A stretch of DNA of 45,823 nt from Chlamydiia bacterium (GTDB taxonomy: Bacteria; Chlamydiota; Chlamydiia; Chlamydiales; 2-12-FULL-49-11): assembly GCA_022601595.1 (NCBI GenBank), contig JAJACI010000008.1:1-45823 (forward strand), written 5' to 3'. Under the pieces are notes generated by a model. The model was not told the origin of the DNA. It worked only from the letters and a program-made list of their open reading frames with translations, and did not search any database. Every line of letters begins with the position of its first letter. The stretch's first letter is position 1. Shown in pieces: positions 8,274 to 15,648 of the stretch. Both the position numbers and the translations under genes were made by a program.

Positions 8274-9188
8274 TTATTTTTGGATGCAGATGTACTCGCA
8301 AACTTCGGAAAGTATATAAACATTTTTTTCATTATCATAGCAAGCGCTGACAAATCCATCGATTAGGCAATCAAGTCTCTCTTTATGCTCTTTTCCTAGG
8401 ACATCATACTCATCAGGCGTATAGCAGGCGCCCAGGACATATACTATTATCATGTCTTTGAATTTTTTACGGTTTGGTTCTGGAAAGCTAAACTCAAAAA
8501 CATCTTTAGAATAAGAAATATTTGATTTCTCTAATATAGCTCTTAATCCTCCACAATGGGTATAAGTAGAGCTAATAGGCTCTCGCAAATCATGCATCTT
8601 CCCTTTAGGAGAGACCATAATTATTAACGCTTTTCCTCCAGGCTTGAGTAGCTCTAGCATTTTCTTTATGCAATCACCCCATTTTTTTTGGGGCATATAG
8701 TAGATGGTATGTATACATATAATATTAGAAAACTTTTTTTTGATGGTCGCATCTTCAAATCTATCTAAAATATAGTCAAAGCCTTGTCTTCTCTTCAAAG
8801 ATTGGAGGAATGGCCTGCAGGAAGGGTCGCAATCGAGGGCTGTAATTTGATGGTAAAAAAGAAGAAGTTTTTTAGCTAGGATTCCTGGGCCGCTACCGAT
8901 GTCGAGCAGTGAGCTACTATTCTTATCTGGATTGAATAACTGTCTAATATATCTAGTTTGGAAGTCTATTTGGTTGGTTATGGAGTTAAAAGTGAGTGTA
9001 AACCTCTTTTTATCGTAGTCGGAAAGGTTTTTAAGGAGGGATTCGGCGCTTTTTCTAAGGAAAAAGGCCTTAGATTCCACTTTTGCAAGAAACTTAAAGG
9101 TTGTCCGTTTCTTGTCTGATGGTGAACAGATTTCTAGAGGATACTCTTTTCTTATTATTGAGGTTCTTATTTCTGGCTGACTGCTCAT
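8274..9188 (-). CDS. Second class I SAM-dependent methyltransferase
   Basis: The product has 304 residues from the ATG at 9188, preceded by AAAGAGGG at good spacing; a TTG seven codons upstream is less likely. SAM-binding motif I is LLDIGSGPG (94-102), followed by ALDCDP (acidic loop) and a motif IV-like IICIHTIYYMP. The N-terminal 90 residues form a helical extension, and the overall shape is reminiscent of histamine N-methyltransferase-like proteins, a weak impression from memory. It is unrelated in detail to the neighbouring methyltransferase, so the island carries two different methyl-transfer steps. Substrate unknown. Confidence 0.8.
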   Translation of the reverse strand: MSSQPEIRTSIIRKEYPLEICSPSDKKRTTFKFLAKVESKAFFLRKSAESLLKNLSDYDKKRFTLTFNSITNQIDFQTRYIRQLFNPDKNSSSLLDIGSGPGILAKKLLLFYHQITALDCDPSCRPFLQSLKRRQGFDYILDRFEDATIKKKFSNIICIHTIYYMPQKKWGDCIKKMLELLKPGGKALIIMVSPKGKMHDLREPISSTYTHCGGLRAILEKSNISYSKDVFEFSFPEPNRKKFKDMIIVYVLGACYTPDEYDVLGKEHKERLDCLIDGFVSACYDNEKNVYILSEVCEYICIQK

Positions 9189-9282
9189 TCTACCCTCTTT
9201 GTTTATCAAAGGGGTATTAACGTAACATGTTCATATTTTAAGAGGAATAGAAAAGTTAAGTGAAGACTTCGAAGTGCTATCT

Positions 9283-10131
9283 CTAGTTTTTGAGTGCATC
9301 GATAAGGAGCTGTCTCAGGTCGGCGTCTTTGTATTCTTTTTGGATGCGCGCTCTTTCTTTTTTATAGAAGTTTACCGTTGGGTCTGATTCTTTGAAAAAT
9401 CGGAAAACAGGAATAAATAGATCTTTTAGTGATACTTTTGATTGGAATCTTAAGTTTACGCTTGCTTCGTTATGTTTATCGTTATTACTAGAGAAAGCAT
9501 TTTCAAAACCAGTATCGGTTATACATTTTTCAAACTGGGTAGCGTTTTCAAGTCCATAGCCAAAGCATAGGCCCATTTGTATCCGGCTATATTTAGGGGA
9601 CATTATTTTTTTCCAGAAAAAGCTATTTGGGTTATCGATTTCTTGCAGTACTTGAGAAATATTAAATTCTTCGTGTATTGCGTCTACGATAAGGTGGTAG
9701 TGGGTGCTTAAAACCTCTTTTAAAGCAGGCTTATTCACTAAATATATCTGCTCTGTACTCCTATAATCTACTAAGACTAAGGCAAAATGTTTTCCAGAGG
9801 TATTATGCCTTTTTTTCCATCTCTTCCACATATCTATAGGATTCTTTTTGAAATAATCATTCTTGCTATAACGTAATTTAGACAAATCTAACTTTACCTT
9901 TCTAAATCCAACTTCTTCAGGAGTTACAGATTTAGTGTGAGGTTTTACTCTATGACCAAAATCAGAAATGGGTTTATCTCCAACAAGAGTATAAATCGCC
10001 CCTTTTCGAATGAATCCAAAAGTTGCAAAATCCCTTTCATCATCTACGATCCTTTTTTGATGATAAAAAATACCTACCACAAAAATAGATAGAGCGGAAA
10101 TCCACAGTATCTTTTTCGTAATATTTTTCAT
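9283..10131 (-). CDS. Conserved hypothetical with N-terminal membrane anchor
   Basis: The product has 282 residues. A hydrophobic segment at residues 9-23 after three lysines is a signal anchor or signal peptide, so the rest is probably periplasmic. I recognise no domain; the body is rich in Lys, Phe and Tyr. The ATG directly follows the stop of the upstream gene (TAAATG), so the two are translationally linked. A second, almost completely deleted copy of this gene survives as its last codons at 10552-10608, which shows that the two-gene unit was once duplicated. Confidence 0.65.
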   Translation of the reverse strand: MKNITKKILWISALSIFVVGIFYHQKRIVDDERDFATFGFIRKGAIYTLVGDKPISDFGHRVKPHTKSVTPEEVGFRKVKLDLSKLRYSKNDYFKKNPIDMWKRWKKRHNTSGKHFALVLVDYRSTEQIYLVNKPALKEVLSTHYHLIVDAIHEEFNISQVLQEIDNPNSFFWKKIMSPKYSRIQMGLCFGYGLENATQFEKCITDTGFENAFSSNNDKHNEASVNLRFQSKVSLKDLFIPVFRFFKESDPTVNFYKKERARIQKEYKDADLRQLLIDALKN

Positions 10132-10470
10132 TTAGTCACCTACTCTATAGCTGTTGCTGCCACAACAATTACATCCATCGTCTGGGAATTCATTATAGTA
10201 TTTTTTATCACACCCATTACAAAAAAGTTCGATATCGGTATCATCAGGTAGCATATAACACCTTAATTCAGAACAAAGAGGTTTCCCGTAACTTTGAAAT
10301 TGTATTGGATAATATCGCTTTCTAATATCTCCTAGTAATTCGGCGGCCTCGGCATGATAGCCTTCGCTGTTAAGTTGAGCTGCTTCTTGGAAGATCTCGT
10401 GATACGGGCTATCGCATGCAAATACAAGCGACCCCATAAAAAATGCGCATAGTAATAAAATTCGTTTCAT
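10132..10470 (-). CDS. Small exported protein with zinc-ribbon-like cysteine pairs
   Basis: The product has 112 residues: a signal peptide (MKRILLLCAFFMGSLVFA), a short helical region with a TPR-like look (LNSEGYHAEAAELL), and a C-terminal cysteine cluster FCNGC...CNCCG that resembles a zinc ribbon or disulfide knot. AAGGAGGAGTT precedes the ATG. It is paralogous to the 128-residue protein at 10705-11091 (same signal peptide, same GY..AA stretch, same C-terminal cysteines). Function unknown; first gene of a two-gene unit with the 282-residue membrane-anchored protein. Confidence 0.7.
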   Translation of the reverse strand: MKRILLLCAFFMGSLVFACDSPYHEIFQEAAQLNSEGYHAEAAELLGDIRKRYYPIQFQSYGKPLCSELRCYMLPDDTDIELFCNGCDKKYYNEFPDDGCNCCGSNSYRVGD

Positions 10471-10551
10471 AACTCCTCCTTCTGAATTTTAAAGTTATCG
10501 TTTAGAAGATATAGAGATTGTAAAAAAAAAGCTATCGTTTTTCTAAAAAAA

Positions 10552-10608
10552 ATTAGTTTTTGAGTGCATCGATTAGGAGCTGTCTCAGGTCAGCGTCTTT
10601 GTATTCTT
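10552..10608 (-). pseudogene. 3' remnant of a second copy of the 282-residue gene
   Basis: This stretch repeats the last 18 or so codons plus stop of the 9283-10131 gene with only two or three base changes in about 55 bases (encoding EYKDADLRQLLIDALKN). Immediately upstream on the coding strand the similarity ends at the family B repeat end (10611). The rest of the gene copy is gone, apparently lost together with insertion or recombination at that repeat. Confidence 0.8.
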
Positions 10609-10610
10609 CG

Positions 10611-10635
10611 ATAGTCGTTACCGTTTAAAATGATA
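10611..10635. repeat. Solo end of the family B element
   Basis: ATAGTCGTTACCGTTTAAAATG matches the terminal sequence of the 2341-2497 element with one substitution in the first 16 bases. No matching inverted end lies nearby. It sits exactly at the breakpoint of the deleted gene copy. Confidence 0.7.
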
Positions 10636-10704
10636 CTTGTAAGGTATTGCGCTACTTCAAGCAGCAAGCAGCATAACTCTTCATAAATTTAGTATTCATT
10701 CATG

Positions 10705-11091
10705 TTATAGATCACTGTGGCAGTCATAACATTCCTCTGGCATTGGCCCAACCCCATACAGTCCACAATTTGAGCAAATCCAATCTTCACTTACTCTTGC
10801 TTCTCTCTCTTCTTGCGCTAACGCTTTTTTCTCTTGCTCATCCATTTCCTTATCCCATTCATTTCTCTCTTTAAATAACTCCTGACCAACAAAATGGTAG
10901 TGCATTATTTCTCCTGGGGAGAAATTCCGAATATGAGCTTTGGTTATATCTCTAAAAGTAACGGCAGCTTGAACGAAATACCCCCTTTCGTTAAGTCTTT
11001 CTATCTCATAAAGCTTCCCGTGTATAGAACTATCCTCTGCAAATACAAATGATCCCATCAAAAATGCACATAAAAATAAATTTTTTTTCAT
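10705..11091 (-). CDS. Small exported protein with CxxC pairs, paralogue of the 112-residue protein
   Basis: The product has 128 residues: signal peptide (MKKNLFLCAFLMGSFVFA), a glutamate-rich helical middle (about 75-100, EQEKKALAQEEREAR), and a C-terminal zinc-ribbon-like pair ICSNCG...CYDC. It is similar to the 112-residue protein at 10132-10470 in its first 50 residues and its cysteine tail. Upstream, both genes share the tract ATAGCTTTTTTTTTAC, but here a 169-bp family A element separates that tract from the AAGGAG ribosome site. Function unknown. Confidence 0.68.
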   Translation of the reverse strand: MKKNLFLCAFLMGSFVFAEDSSIHGKLYEIERLNERGYFVQAAVTFRDITKAHIRNFSPGEIMHYHFVGQELFKERNEWDKEMDEQEKKALAQEEREARVSEDWICSNCGLYGVGPMPEECYDCHSDL

Positions 11092-11111
11092 AACTTTCTC
11101 CTTTTATTTGT

Positions 11112-11280
11112 TTAAGGAGACTCTGATAAACTACACCTTTTAGAATCTTTTCAGATTTTTTGAAATAAATCCTATTTTGGAGTAAGCGGCATCCCTGTAG
11201 GGATGGGGCGCCACGAAAAATAAGATTTATAAGAAATCTGGGAGATTATAAAATTGTCCGTTTTTCAGAGTCTCTTTTAA
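11112..11280. repeat. Full-length family A element (169 bp, TTAA ends, long palindrome)
   Basis: TTAAGGAGACTCTGA at the left and its near-reverse-complement TCAGAGTCTCTTTTAA at the right bound an element whose two arms pair over most of their length (CAGATTTYTTATAAATC-type stretches in both arms). A perfect hairpin CATCCC-TGTA-GGGATG sits at the centre (11190-11205). It carries no gene. It lies in the 5' leader of the 10705-11091 gene; the same leader in the paralogue at 10470 lacks it. Confidence 0.75.
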
Positions 11281-11360
11281 AGCTACACTGACAAAATAAA
11301 GAACAGGTAAAAAAAAAGCTATTCTTTTTATAGTTTTTATTGTTCTTTTTATTAATCTAC

Positions 11361-11382
11361 TTAAGGAGACTCTGAAAAGCTG
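11361..11382. repeat. Solo half of family A element
   Basis: TTAAGGAGACTCTGAAAAG is the terminal sequence of the family A palindromes. It abuts the 3' end of the 75-residue gene (stop at 11385) without a visible partner close by. Confidence 0.6.
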
Positions 11383-11384
11383 TG

Positions 11385-11612
11385 CTACATCATCTCTAAG
11401 AATACTTCCTTGGCTTTGCGCAAAACGTCTATCACCTGGTCATAAAAAAACTCCCACCATTTTTCTGTAGGATGTCCATAAAAGCGGATGGTGACCACTC
11501 CCTGCTTATCAAAGACCTCCGCAAAAAACTTCCCGTCAAAATGGATCAAGACTGCTTTTTCGTCTCTATCTGATCGCATCCCTTTTTCAATCTTAAACTT
11601 ACTAATCTTCAT
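11385..11612 (-). CDS. Small hypothetical protein (possible orphan immunity-like)
   Basis: The product has 75 residues, no signal peptide, and AAGGGGGG two bases from the ATG. The C-terminal half (W-W-E-F-F-Y-D-x-V-I-D-V-L-R-K-A-K) resembles the end of the next gene upstream (R-P-W-E-F-S-L-D-x-M-I-D-N-L), so the two look like diverged paralogues. Small acidic proteins of this shape are often found next to RHS/polymorphic toxin genes, and an RHS gene lies 2 kb upstream on the same strand; the immunity role is inference only. Confidence 0.5.
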   Translation of the reverse strand: MKISKFKIEKGMRSDRDEKAVLIHFDGKFFAEVFDKQGVVTIRFYGHPTEKWWEFFYDQVIDVLRKAKEVFLEMM

Positions 11613-11624
11613 AACCCCCCTTTT

Positions 11625-11990
11625 CTACTCATGTTTCAATAAAGCATTTCTTCCCCAATTTAGGTTATCAATCATACTATCCAATGAAAACTCCCATGGT
11701 CTATTACTTTGGTGGGTATAGAATTGAACTTCCAGTTCCATATTCTCATGATTGATTTCACTCCAGATCATTCCATTATAAAGAAGCTCTGCTACTGGAT
11801 TATTTCTATCCACCAAATACGCTACACCCCCAGAAAATTTATTTATTATTTCATCTAACCCTTTTTTAGCTCTTTCTATCTCTCCAATTATAGTCGCAAG
11901 ACACAACTCATTTTTCACAAAAAATAGAGTATCGAACTTTAATTTGTACTCGTCTTGTAAAAAAAAAATAGTACAATAACAAACTTCCAT
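11625..11990 (-). CDS. Small hypothetical protein, paralogue of the 75-residue protein
   Basis: The frame gives 121 residues, but the proposed ATG has no ribosome site and the first dozen residues include an unlikely hydrophobic run encoded by a tract of about ten T (A on the plus strand, near 11960). A shorter product, or a frameshift in this homopolymer joining an upstream start (AGATGAGGGAG near 12060), is possible. The C-terminus matches the neighbouring 75-residue protein. Function unknown. Confidence 0.4.
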   Translation of the reverse strand: MEVCYCTIFFLQDEYKLKFDTLFFVKNELCLATIIGEIERAKKGLDEIINKFSGGVAYLVDRNNPVAELLYNGMIWSEINHENMELEVQFYTHQSNRPWEFSLDSMIDNLNWGRNALLKHE

Positions 11991-12062
11991 ATAACAAAGT
12001 ATTGCTTGGAAGTACTCCTCCTTTCGTCAAGACGGTATTCTAATTGATACTCCCTCATCTTT

Positions 12063-12260
12063 CTAGACTCTTTTCCATTCACTTTTTTTTACTCCATAAT
12101 CTTCCATAGCGCATTCCATTGCAAATTCCAGTGTATCCTGAAGGTAGTCCTTAATACATTTATTATTTTCATAAACGTATAAATAAAACCCTACCGTAGA
12201 ATCATATTCAATTTCATACCTCATTATATTACTAATTTCATTGCCAGCGACCCATTTCAT
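12063..12260 (-). CDS. Small hypothetical protein
   Basis: The product has 65 residues from the ATG at 12260 (GGGAG about 12 bases upstream), or 53 from an internal Met (MRYEIEYD) without a ribosome site. The sequence is acidic with many Tyr, and contains FAMECAMEDYGV. It resembles the small standalone proteins found near toxin loci, but I cannot name a family. Downstream of the RHS locus on the same strand. Confidence 0.45.
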   Translation of the reverse strand: MKWVAGNEISNIMRYEIEYDSTVGFYLYVYENNKCIKDYLQDTLEFAMECAMEDYGVKKSEWKRV

Positions 12261-12277
12261 AATATCTCTAATCTCCC

Positions 12278-12376
12278 TTAAAGGAGGCTCTGAAAAATGA
12301 GCAGTTTTATCATTTTCCAGATTTCTTATAAATCCGAAGAACTTCTAAAAAGTGCAGTTATTCAGAGTCTCCTTAA
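12278..12376. repeat. Family A element, 99-bp internal-deletion form
   Basis: Bounded by TTAA at both sides, with inverted ends AGGAGGCTCTGAAAAATG and the reverse complement of TTATTCAGAGTCTCC. The interior CCAGATTTCTTATAAATC also occurs in the 169-bp copy at 11112-11280, so this is a shortened relative. It lies between the gene ending at 12454 and the gene starting at 12260. Confidence 0.72.
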
Positions 12377-12438
12377 AATAATGCCGGTGCCCTTTAGTTA
12401 CATCAAACCACTTACCATTAGATTTTTTCTTTTCTAAA

Positions 12439-12467
12439 TGAAAGTGCAGTTTATCAGACTCTCCTTA
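12439..12467. repeat. Family A half element providing a stop codon
   Basis: AAAGTGCAGTTTATCAGACTCTCCTTAA matches the right end of the 12278-12376 copy. It overlaps the 3' end of the 12454-12816 gene: the last codons (Leu-Arg-Arg-Val) and the TGA stop are read from the repeat. Confidence 0.65.
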
Positions 12468-12816
12468 AGCGAGAGGCTCTGAGGGTGAAGAGGAAGGTTG
12501 CGATCAGGGCCAAGGGATAGAAGTCTGAGATAGCAAATGGGATGGAGGCGTGCTGCTTTTGGTGAAGAGTTTCAAGGCATTGGAAGATGAGCGCTGCGGC
12601 AAGTAACGATCTAATAGGGACAAAGCGCATAATTTTTTTCATTTTAGGAGTTCTAAAGCTTGTGAGCATGCCGGCGATATTTGCAAGTAAGAGGAGTAAA
12701 TAGACAGAGTATGGGAGAAGAGTTCCTGTAGCAAGAGCTGCAAGAAAAAGAGCTACTGGTGTAAAAAGTAGTATTGCTGCCATCGCTATTGTTTGTTTTC
12801 TTTTTCGTTCAATCAT
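12454..12816 (-). CDS. Small integral membrane protein
   Basis: The product has 120 residues from the ATG at 12816, which has AAAGAGGG at the right spacing (a longer frame from 12876 would read through the leader repeat). Four hydrophobic segments (about residues 9-28, 34-52, 68-82, 96-112) with Lys/Arg-rich ends indicate a polytopic inner-membrane protein. No family recognised. Its leader (TTATGATACTGTATACTTTAA ... TTCTAAAAAA ... GGGCT) is shared with the RHS gene at 14902, apart from a 15-bp family A insertion, so the two were probably once expressed from duplicated promoters. Confidence 0.6.
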   Translation of the reverse strand: MIERKRKQTIAMAAILLFTPVALFLAALATGTLLPYSVYLLLLLANIAGMLTSFRTPKMKKIMRFVPIRSLLAAALIFQCLETLHQKQHASIPFAISDFYPLALIATFLFTLRASRLRRV

Positions 12817-12842
12817 TATCAGCCCTCTTTTTTTTTTAGAAT

Positions 12843-12861
12843 TTAAGGAGACTCTCCTTAA
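12843..12861. repeat. Minimal family A remnant with TTAA duplication
   Basis: The plus strand reads GAAT-TTAA-GGAGACTCTCC-TTAA-AGTATA. The otherwise matching leader of the RHS gene reads GAAT-TTAA-AGTATA. The difference is an insert of GGAGACTCTCC plus a second TTAA, which shows a TTAA target-site duplication and only the two outermost element ends. Confidence 0.75.
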
Positions 12862-12912
12862 AGTATACAGTATCATAAAGTAGAATAAATGCTAAGGGCA
12901 CTCTGATAAACT

Positions 12913-12928
12913 ATAGTCGTTACTGTTT
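12913..12928. repeat. Solo end of the family B element
   Basis: ATAGTCGTTACTGTTT matches the 2341 terminus with two substitutions. It directly follows a family A-like fragment (GGGCACTCTGATAAACT) and lies just beyond the stop of the putative immunity gene. Confidence 0.6.
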
Positions 12929-12947
12929 CATATGGCGTGTTCTAAAT

Positions 12948-13571
12948 CTACTTGGAAGATTTTTCCCAACAAACATACCCCTCCATATCATATGCTCCTA
13001 AGACCACATGGGTTGTATTTGCTGCAAAAATTTTAAGGTCTTTGTTTGATAACAAATTTTTATCAAGCTCAAAATTGCCAGTTGTAATAATGTTCATATA
13101 ATACCACATAGCATCTGCCTGTTTAATCAACGAATAGAGCTTTGATGGTGAAGACTCTAATCCATTTAGCAGGTAATAGATTTCTTTTTCATAATATTTA
13201 ATTTCAGCTTCTACCTCAGATGAATATACTCCAGAAACTTCTTCAAATACACACCAATCTTGATTGCTTTTCATAGAAGAGCTCAAAAATTGGCTTAACT
13301 CTCTATAGGAATTCGCTCTTTTTTGTTGTAAATAATTTTTACCAGACACTTGGATTTTTTCTAATGGATATTGTGGGAGGATCCCACCACAATCAAATTG
13401 ATCTAATTTGGTTCTATCAGCAGATTTTGCGGTTATAGAAAAAAAACATCCTTTTTTAAAATCTAAAGTGTGTAACAACTCTTTTGCTAAACGGTTACCA
13501 TCTTGAAGAGATTTCTTAAAAAAATCTTCCACAGCCTCAAATAACAAAGGGGTAGTCAATACATTTTTCAT
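12948..13571 (-). CDS. Putative immunity protein of the RHS toxin
   Basis: The product has 207 residues with no signal peptide. It starts 14 bases after the stop of the RHS toxin gene on the same strand, the usual place of the cognate immunity gene. I do not recognise the fold; it is rich in Lys, Glu and Tyr with a helical middle. Assignment as immunity protein rests on position only; it could instead be an unrelated cytoplasmic protein. Confidence 0.55.
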   Translation of the reverse strand: MKNVLTTPLLFEAVEDFFKKSLQDGNRLAKELLHTLDFKKGCFFSITAKSADRTKLDQFDCGGILPQYPLEKIQVSGKNYLQQKRANSYRELSQFLSSSMKSNQDWCVFEEVSGVYSSEVEAEIKYYEKEIYYLLNGLESSPSKLYSLIKQADAMWYYMNIITTGNFELDKNLLSNKDLKIFAANTTHVVLGAYDMEGYVCWEKSSK

Positions 13572-13585
13572 AGTTTTGCTCCAAG

Positions 13586-14902
13586 TTAATCAGGAAATAT
13601 ATCAATTTTCTCACCATTGGGATTAGTGTAGCCCCAATGAGGACCTTTCGGAGCTGGATGATGAAAATCAGGATGTAATTTCTCTTTTGTTTTTGGATTC
13701 ACCCAATTTCCCTTTCCCGTTTCAGGAGAACCATTTCCGTACCATTCAAAACCCTCCCCAGGACACTTACTCGGATCATCACCTAGATCTTTCCAAGAAA
13801 ATGGAGGTTTGCCATGTTTTTTTTGGTAGTATTTATAAGCTTCGTGGCCGCTATATGCAACGCCGGCACCTACAAGAGCTGCTAGGGCATATGGCCCCCA
13901 AAGAGGGCTAGAGAGTGTTCCCCCCGACCAGGTGAGAATTGGGATAACAATGCTTGATCTACCGTCAGGGTCTAAAAATTGCAAAGGATTATTAAAACAA
14001 TAGCGATATGGATCGCTATCTTGCATCAATGGATCCAAAGTGATCCATTCTTTTAAGTCGACATCGTAATACCTATAGCCAAAATCAACCAGATGAGTGT
14101 CCGGATCATATCTTTTACTGCAAAATGTCCAAGGACACCCTTTTAGCAAAGATAGATTTTGCCCAAAAGGATCAGGACGCGTGTCATAGACCTTACCATC
14201 ATCGATATTTACCAATTTAACGATATTACATCTTATATCGTAGATAGGGGCAAAGATTGCATCTTCTGTTTCTATTGCAACAGCTCTAACCAAATCTGGG
14301 TGCGTGCTTATTCCTGGGATACGAAGCCATTTTAAATTTCCATCAGCAGAAATACTTCCAATTTCATTTTGCCCTAAGTATAAATAATACTCTTCCTCTT
14401 CTCCTGATTGGGAAAAGCATGTTTTAGAAATCTTTCTTCCCTCATTATCATACTGATAAAATATATTACACCTATCAGTACAAACCTGAGTTAATGAATC
14501 GCCTTTGTAAACTAATTGAGTCGATCCTTTTTGAATTAAACGCCCTTGCTCATCATATATTTTTTCGATATTGGACTTTTCAAAGATACTTTGGTCTTTA
14601 CTATTCCATATCTCTTCTCCAAACGGAGTTTTAGCTACATGATACCCCTCTTCAATATTTCCAGAGTATTCTATTTCTCCTAACTCTCCTATCAAACTTT
14701 CAGATATAAGCTGCTTGTCCTCATTATAATGATAGAGATGTTTATACTTTATTTCTCCTGAAGAGGATAATCGAACAATTTTTTCACAAAGCCCAGCCTC
14801 AAAATGATATTCAATCTTACCAAGGTCCTGCAGATCAACAATTCTCTTTTCTGCTAGGAGAAATAATGGAGAAAGTAACAGAAGAAAAAGATAACGTCTC
14901 AT
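13586..14902 (-). CDS. Compact secreted RHS protein with C-terminal toxin domain
   Basis: The product has 438 residues from the ATG at 14902, whose AAAAAGGGCT leader contains the ribosome site; 19 upstream codons in frame belong to the leader. Order: signal peptide (1-18), YD/RHS-type repeats (such as IYDEQGRLIQKG and YQYDNEGRKISKT), the RHS core (about 262-314: FGYRYYDVDLKEWITLDP...NNPLQFLDPDG), a hydrophobic stretch (318-352), and a C-terminal domain (about 368-438) with PGEGFEWYGNGSP, GNWVNP and LHPDFHHP...GPHW. That last domain looks like the toxin found at the ends of many RHS proteins (from memory, polymorphic toxin type 37). Far shorter than typical RHS toxins of over 1000 residues, yet all parts are present. 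Followed by a likely immunity gene. Confidence 0.82.
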   Translation of the reverse strand: MRRYLFLLLLSPLFLLAEKRIVDLQDLGKIEYHFEAGLCEKIVRLSSSGEIKYKHLYHYNEDKQLISESLIGELGEIEYSGNIEEGYHVAKTPFGEEIWNSKDQSIFEKSNIEKIYDEQGRLIQKGSTQLVYKGDSLTQVCTDRCNIFYQYDNEGRKISKTCFSQSGEEEEYYLYLGQNEIGSISADGNLKWLRIPGISTHPDLVRAVAIETEDAIFAPIYDIRCNIVKLVNIDDGKVYDTRPDPFGQNLSLLKGCPWTFCSKRYDPDTHLVDFGYRYYDVDLKEWITLDPLMQDSDPYRYCFNNPLQFLDPDGRSSIVIPILTWSGGTLSSPLWGPYALAALVGAGVAYSGHEAYKYYQKKHGKPPFSWKDLGDDPSKCPGEGFEWYGNGSPETGKGNWVNPKTKEKLHPDFHHPAPKGPHWGYTNPNGEKIDIFPD

Positions 14903-15008
14903 TTTTAGCCCTTTTTTAGAATTTAAAGTATATAGTATCATAAATGGAATTTCCAACAAATCTATATAAATGATCGAAGAGTCAATTTTACAGTTTCCTT
15001 AGCAGGGG

Positions 15009-15587
15009 TTAGAGGACAAAGCTCATGCCTATGACCAGAGGGATGTCAATGCCGCCGTTGATAGGGAAAATATCTCCGTTAGAGTAGTGGTATAATTTAA
15101 GGAAAAATTCGGTTTCGGCATTTTTTCCAATAGAGGCGCCAATTCCAAACTGGTTTTGAAAGACAAAGTTATTGCTAAAAGAGGTGCTTGCAAACTTTGC
15201 TTTGGTTAGAAGGGAGGGGCCTGCCGGGCTATATATAAAGTATCCATTAAAGATGTCGGATCGAAAGATGTATAATCTTGCAAGGAGATAAGCGCTTACT
15301 ACCCCTATTGTATCCTGATAATTTCTAAGTGTTTGCATATATCCGCAGCTGATCCCTGAGTATAGCTCTATATGCTTCTTGTAAGCATAGATGGGTTGTT
15401 CAAAGCCCATCATTATAGATCTATCTACTTTTAAGCGTGCGTTCCACATTAAGGGCTTTCTTGGGCGATATACGTGATCAGGCATAATTTCTTGATCGTA
15501 AGCGCTTACATAAAATGCGTTTTTCCCGTAAAGGGATGAGGTAAAAGCTCCTACACCTAAAATACACAAAGCTAAAATTCTGAACAT
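15009..15587 (-). CDS. PagL-like lipid A 3-O-deacylase
   Basis: The product has 192 residues with a signal peptide (1-20) and an 8-stranded-barrel pattern. The diagnostic His-x-Ser-Asn motif is present as YHYSNGD (His167, Ser169). In PagL the catalytic Glu lies 14 residues after the His; here that position is Asp181 (NGGID), a conservative change. The C-terminus (MSFVL) is a barrel end. GGGGAGAG precedes the ATG. PagL removes the 3-linked acyl chain of lipid A in the outer membrane; activity here depends on the Asp. Confidence 0.72.
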   Translation of the reverse strand: MFRILALCILGVGAFTSSLYGKNAFYVSAYDQEIMPDHVYRPRKPLMWNARLKVDRSIMMGFEQPIYAYKKHIELYSGISCGYMQTLRNYQDTIGVVSAYLLARLYIFRSDIFNGYFIYSPAGPSLLTKAKFASTSFSNNFVFQNQFGIGASIGKNAETEFFLKLYHYSNGDIFPINGGIDIPLVIGMSFVL

Positions 15588-15648
15588 TTTCTCTCCCCTA
15601 TTTTGTATGAGAGAAAATATATATTAAAAATTATATATTAGCGATATT

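Noticed and set aside
11112-12861. Repeats resembling a CRISPR array
   Set aside because: Spacing is irregular, units are palindromic with TTAA ends and different lengths, there are no spacers and no cas genes.
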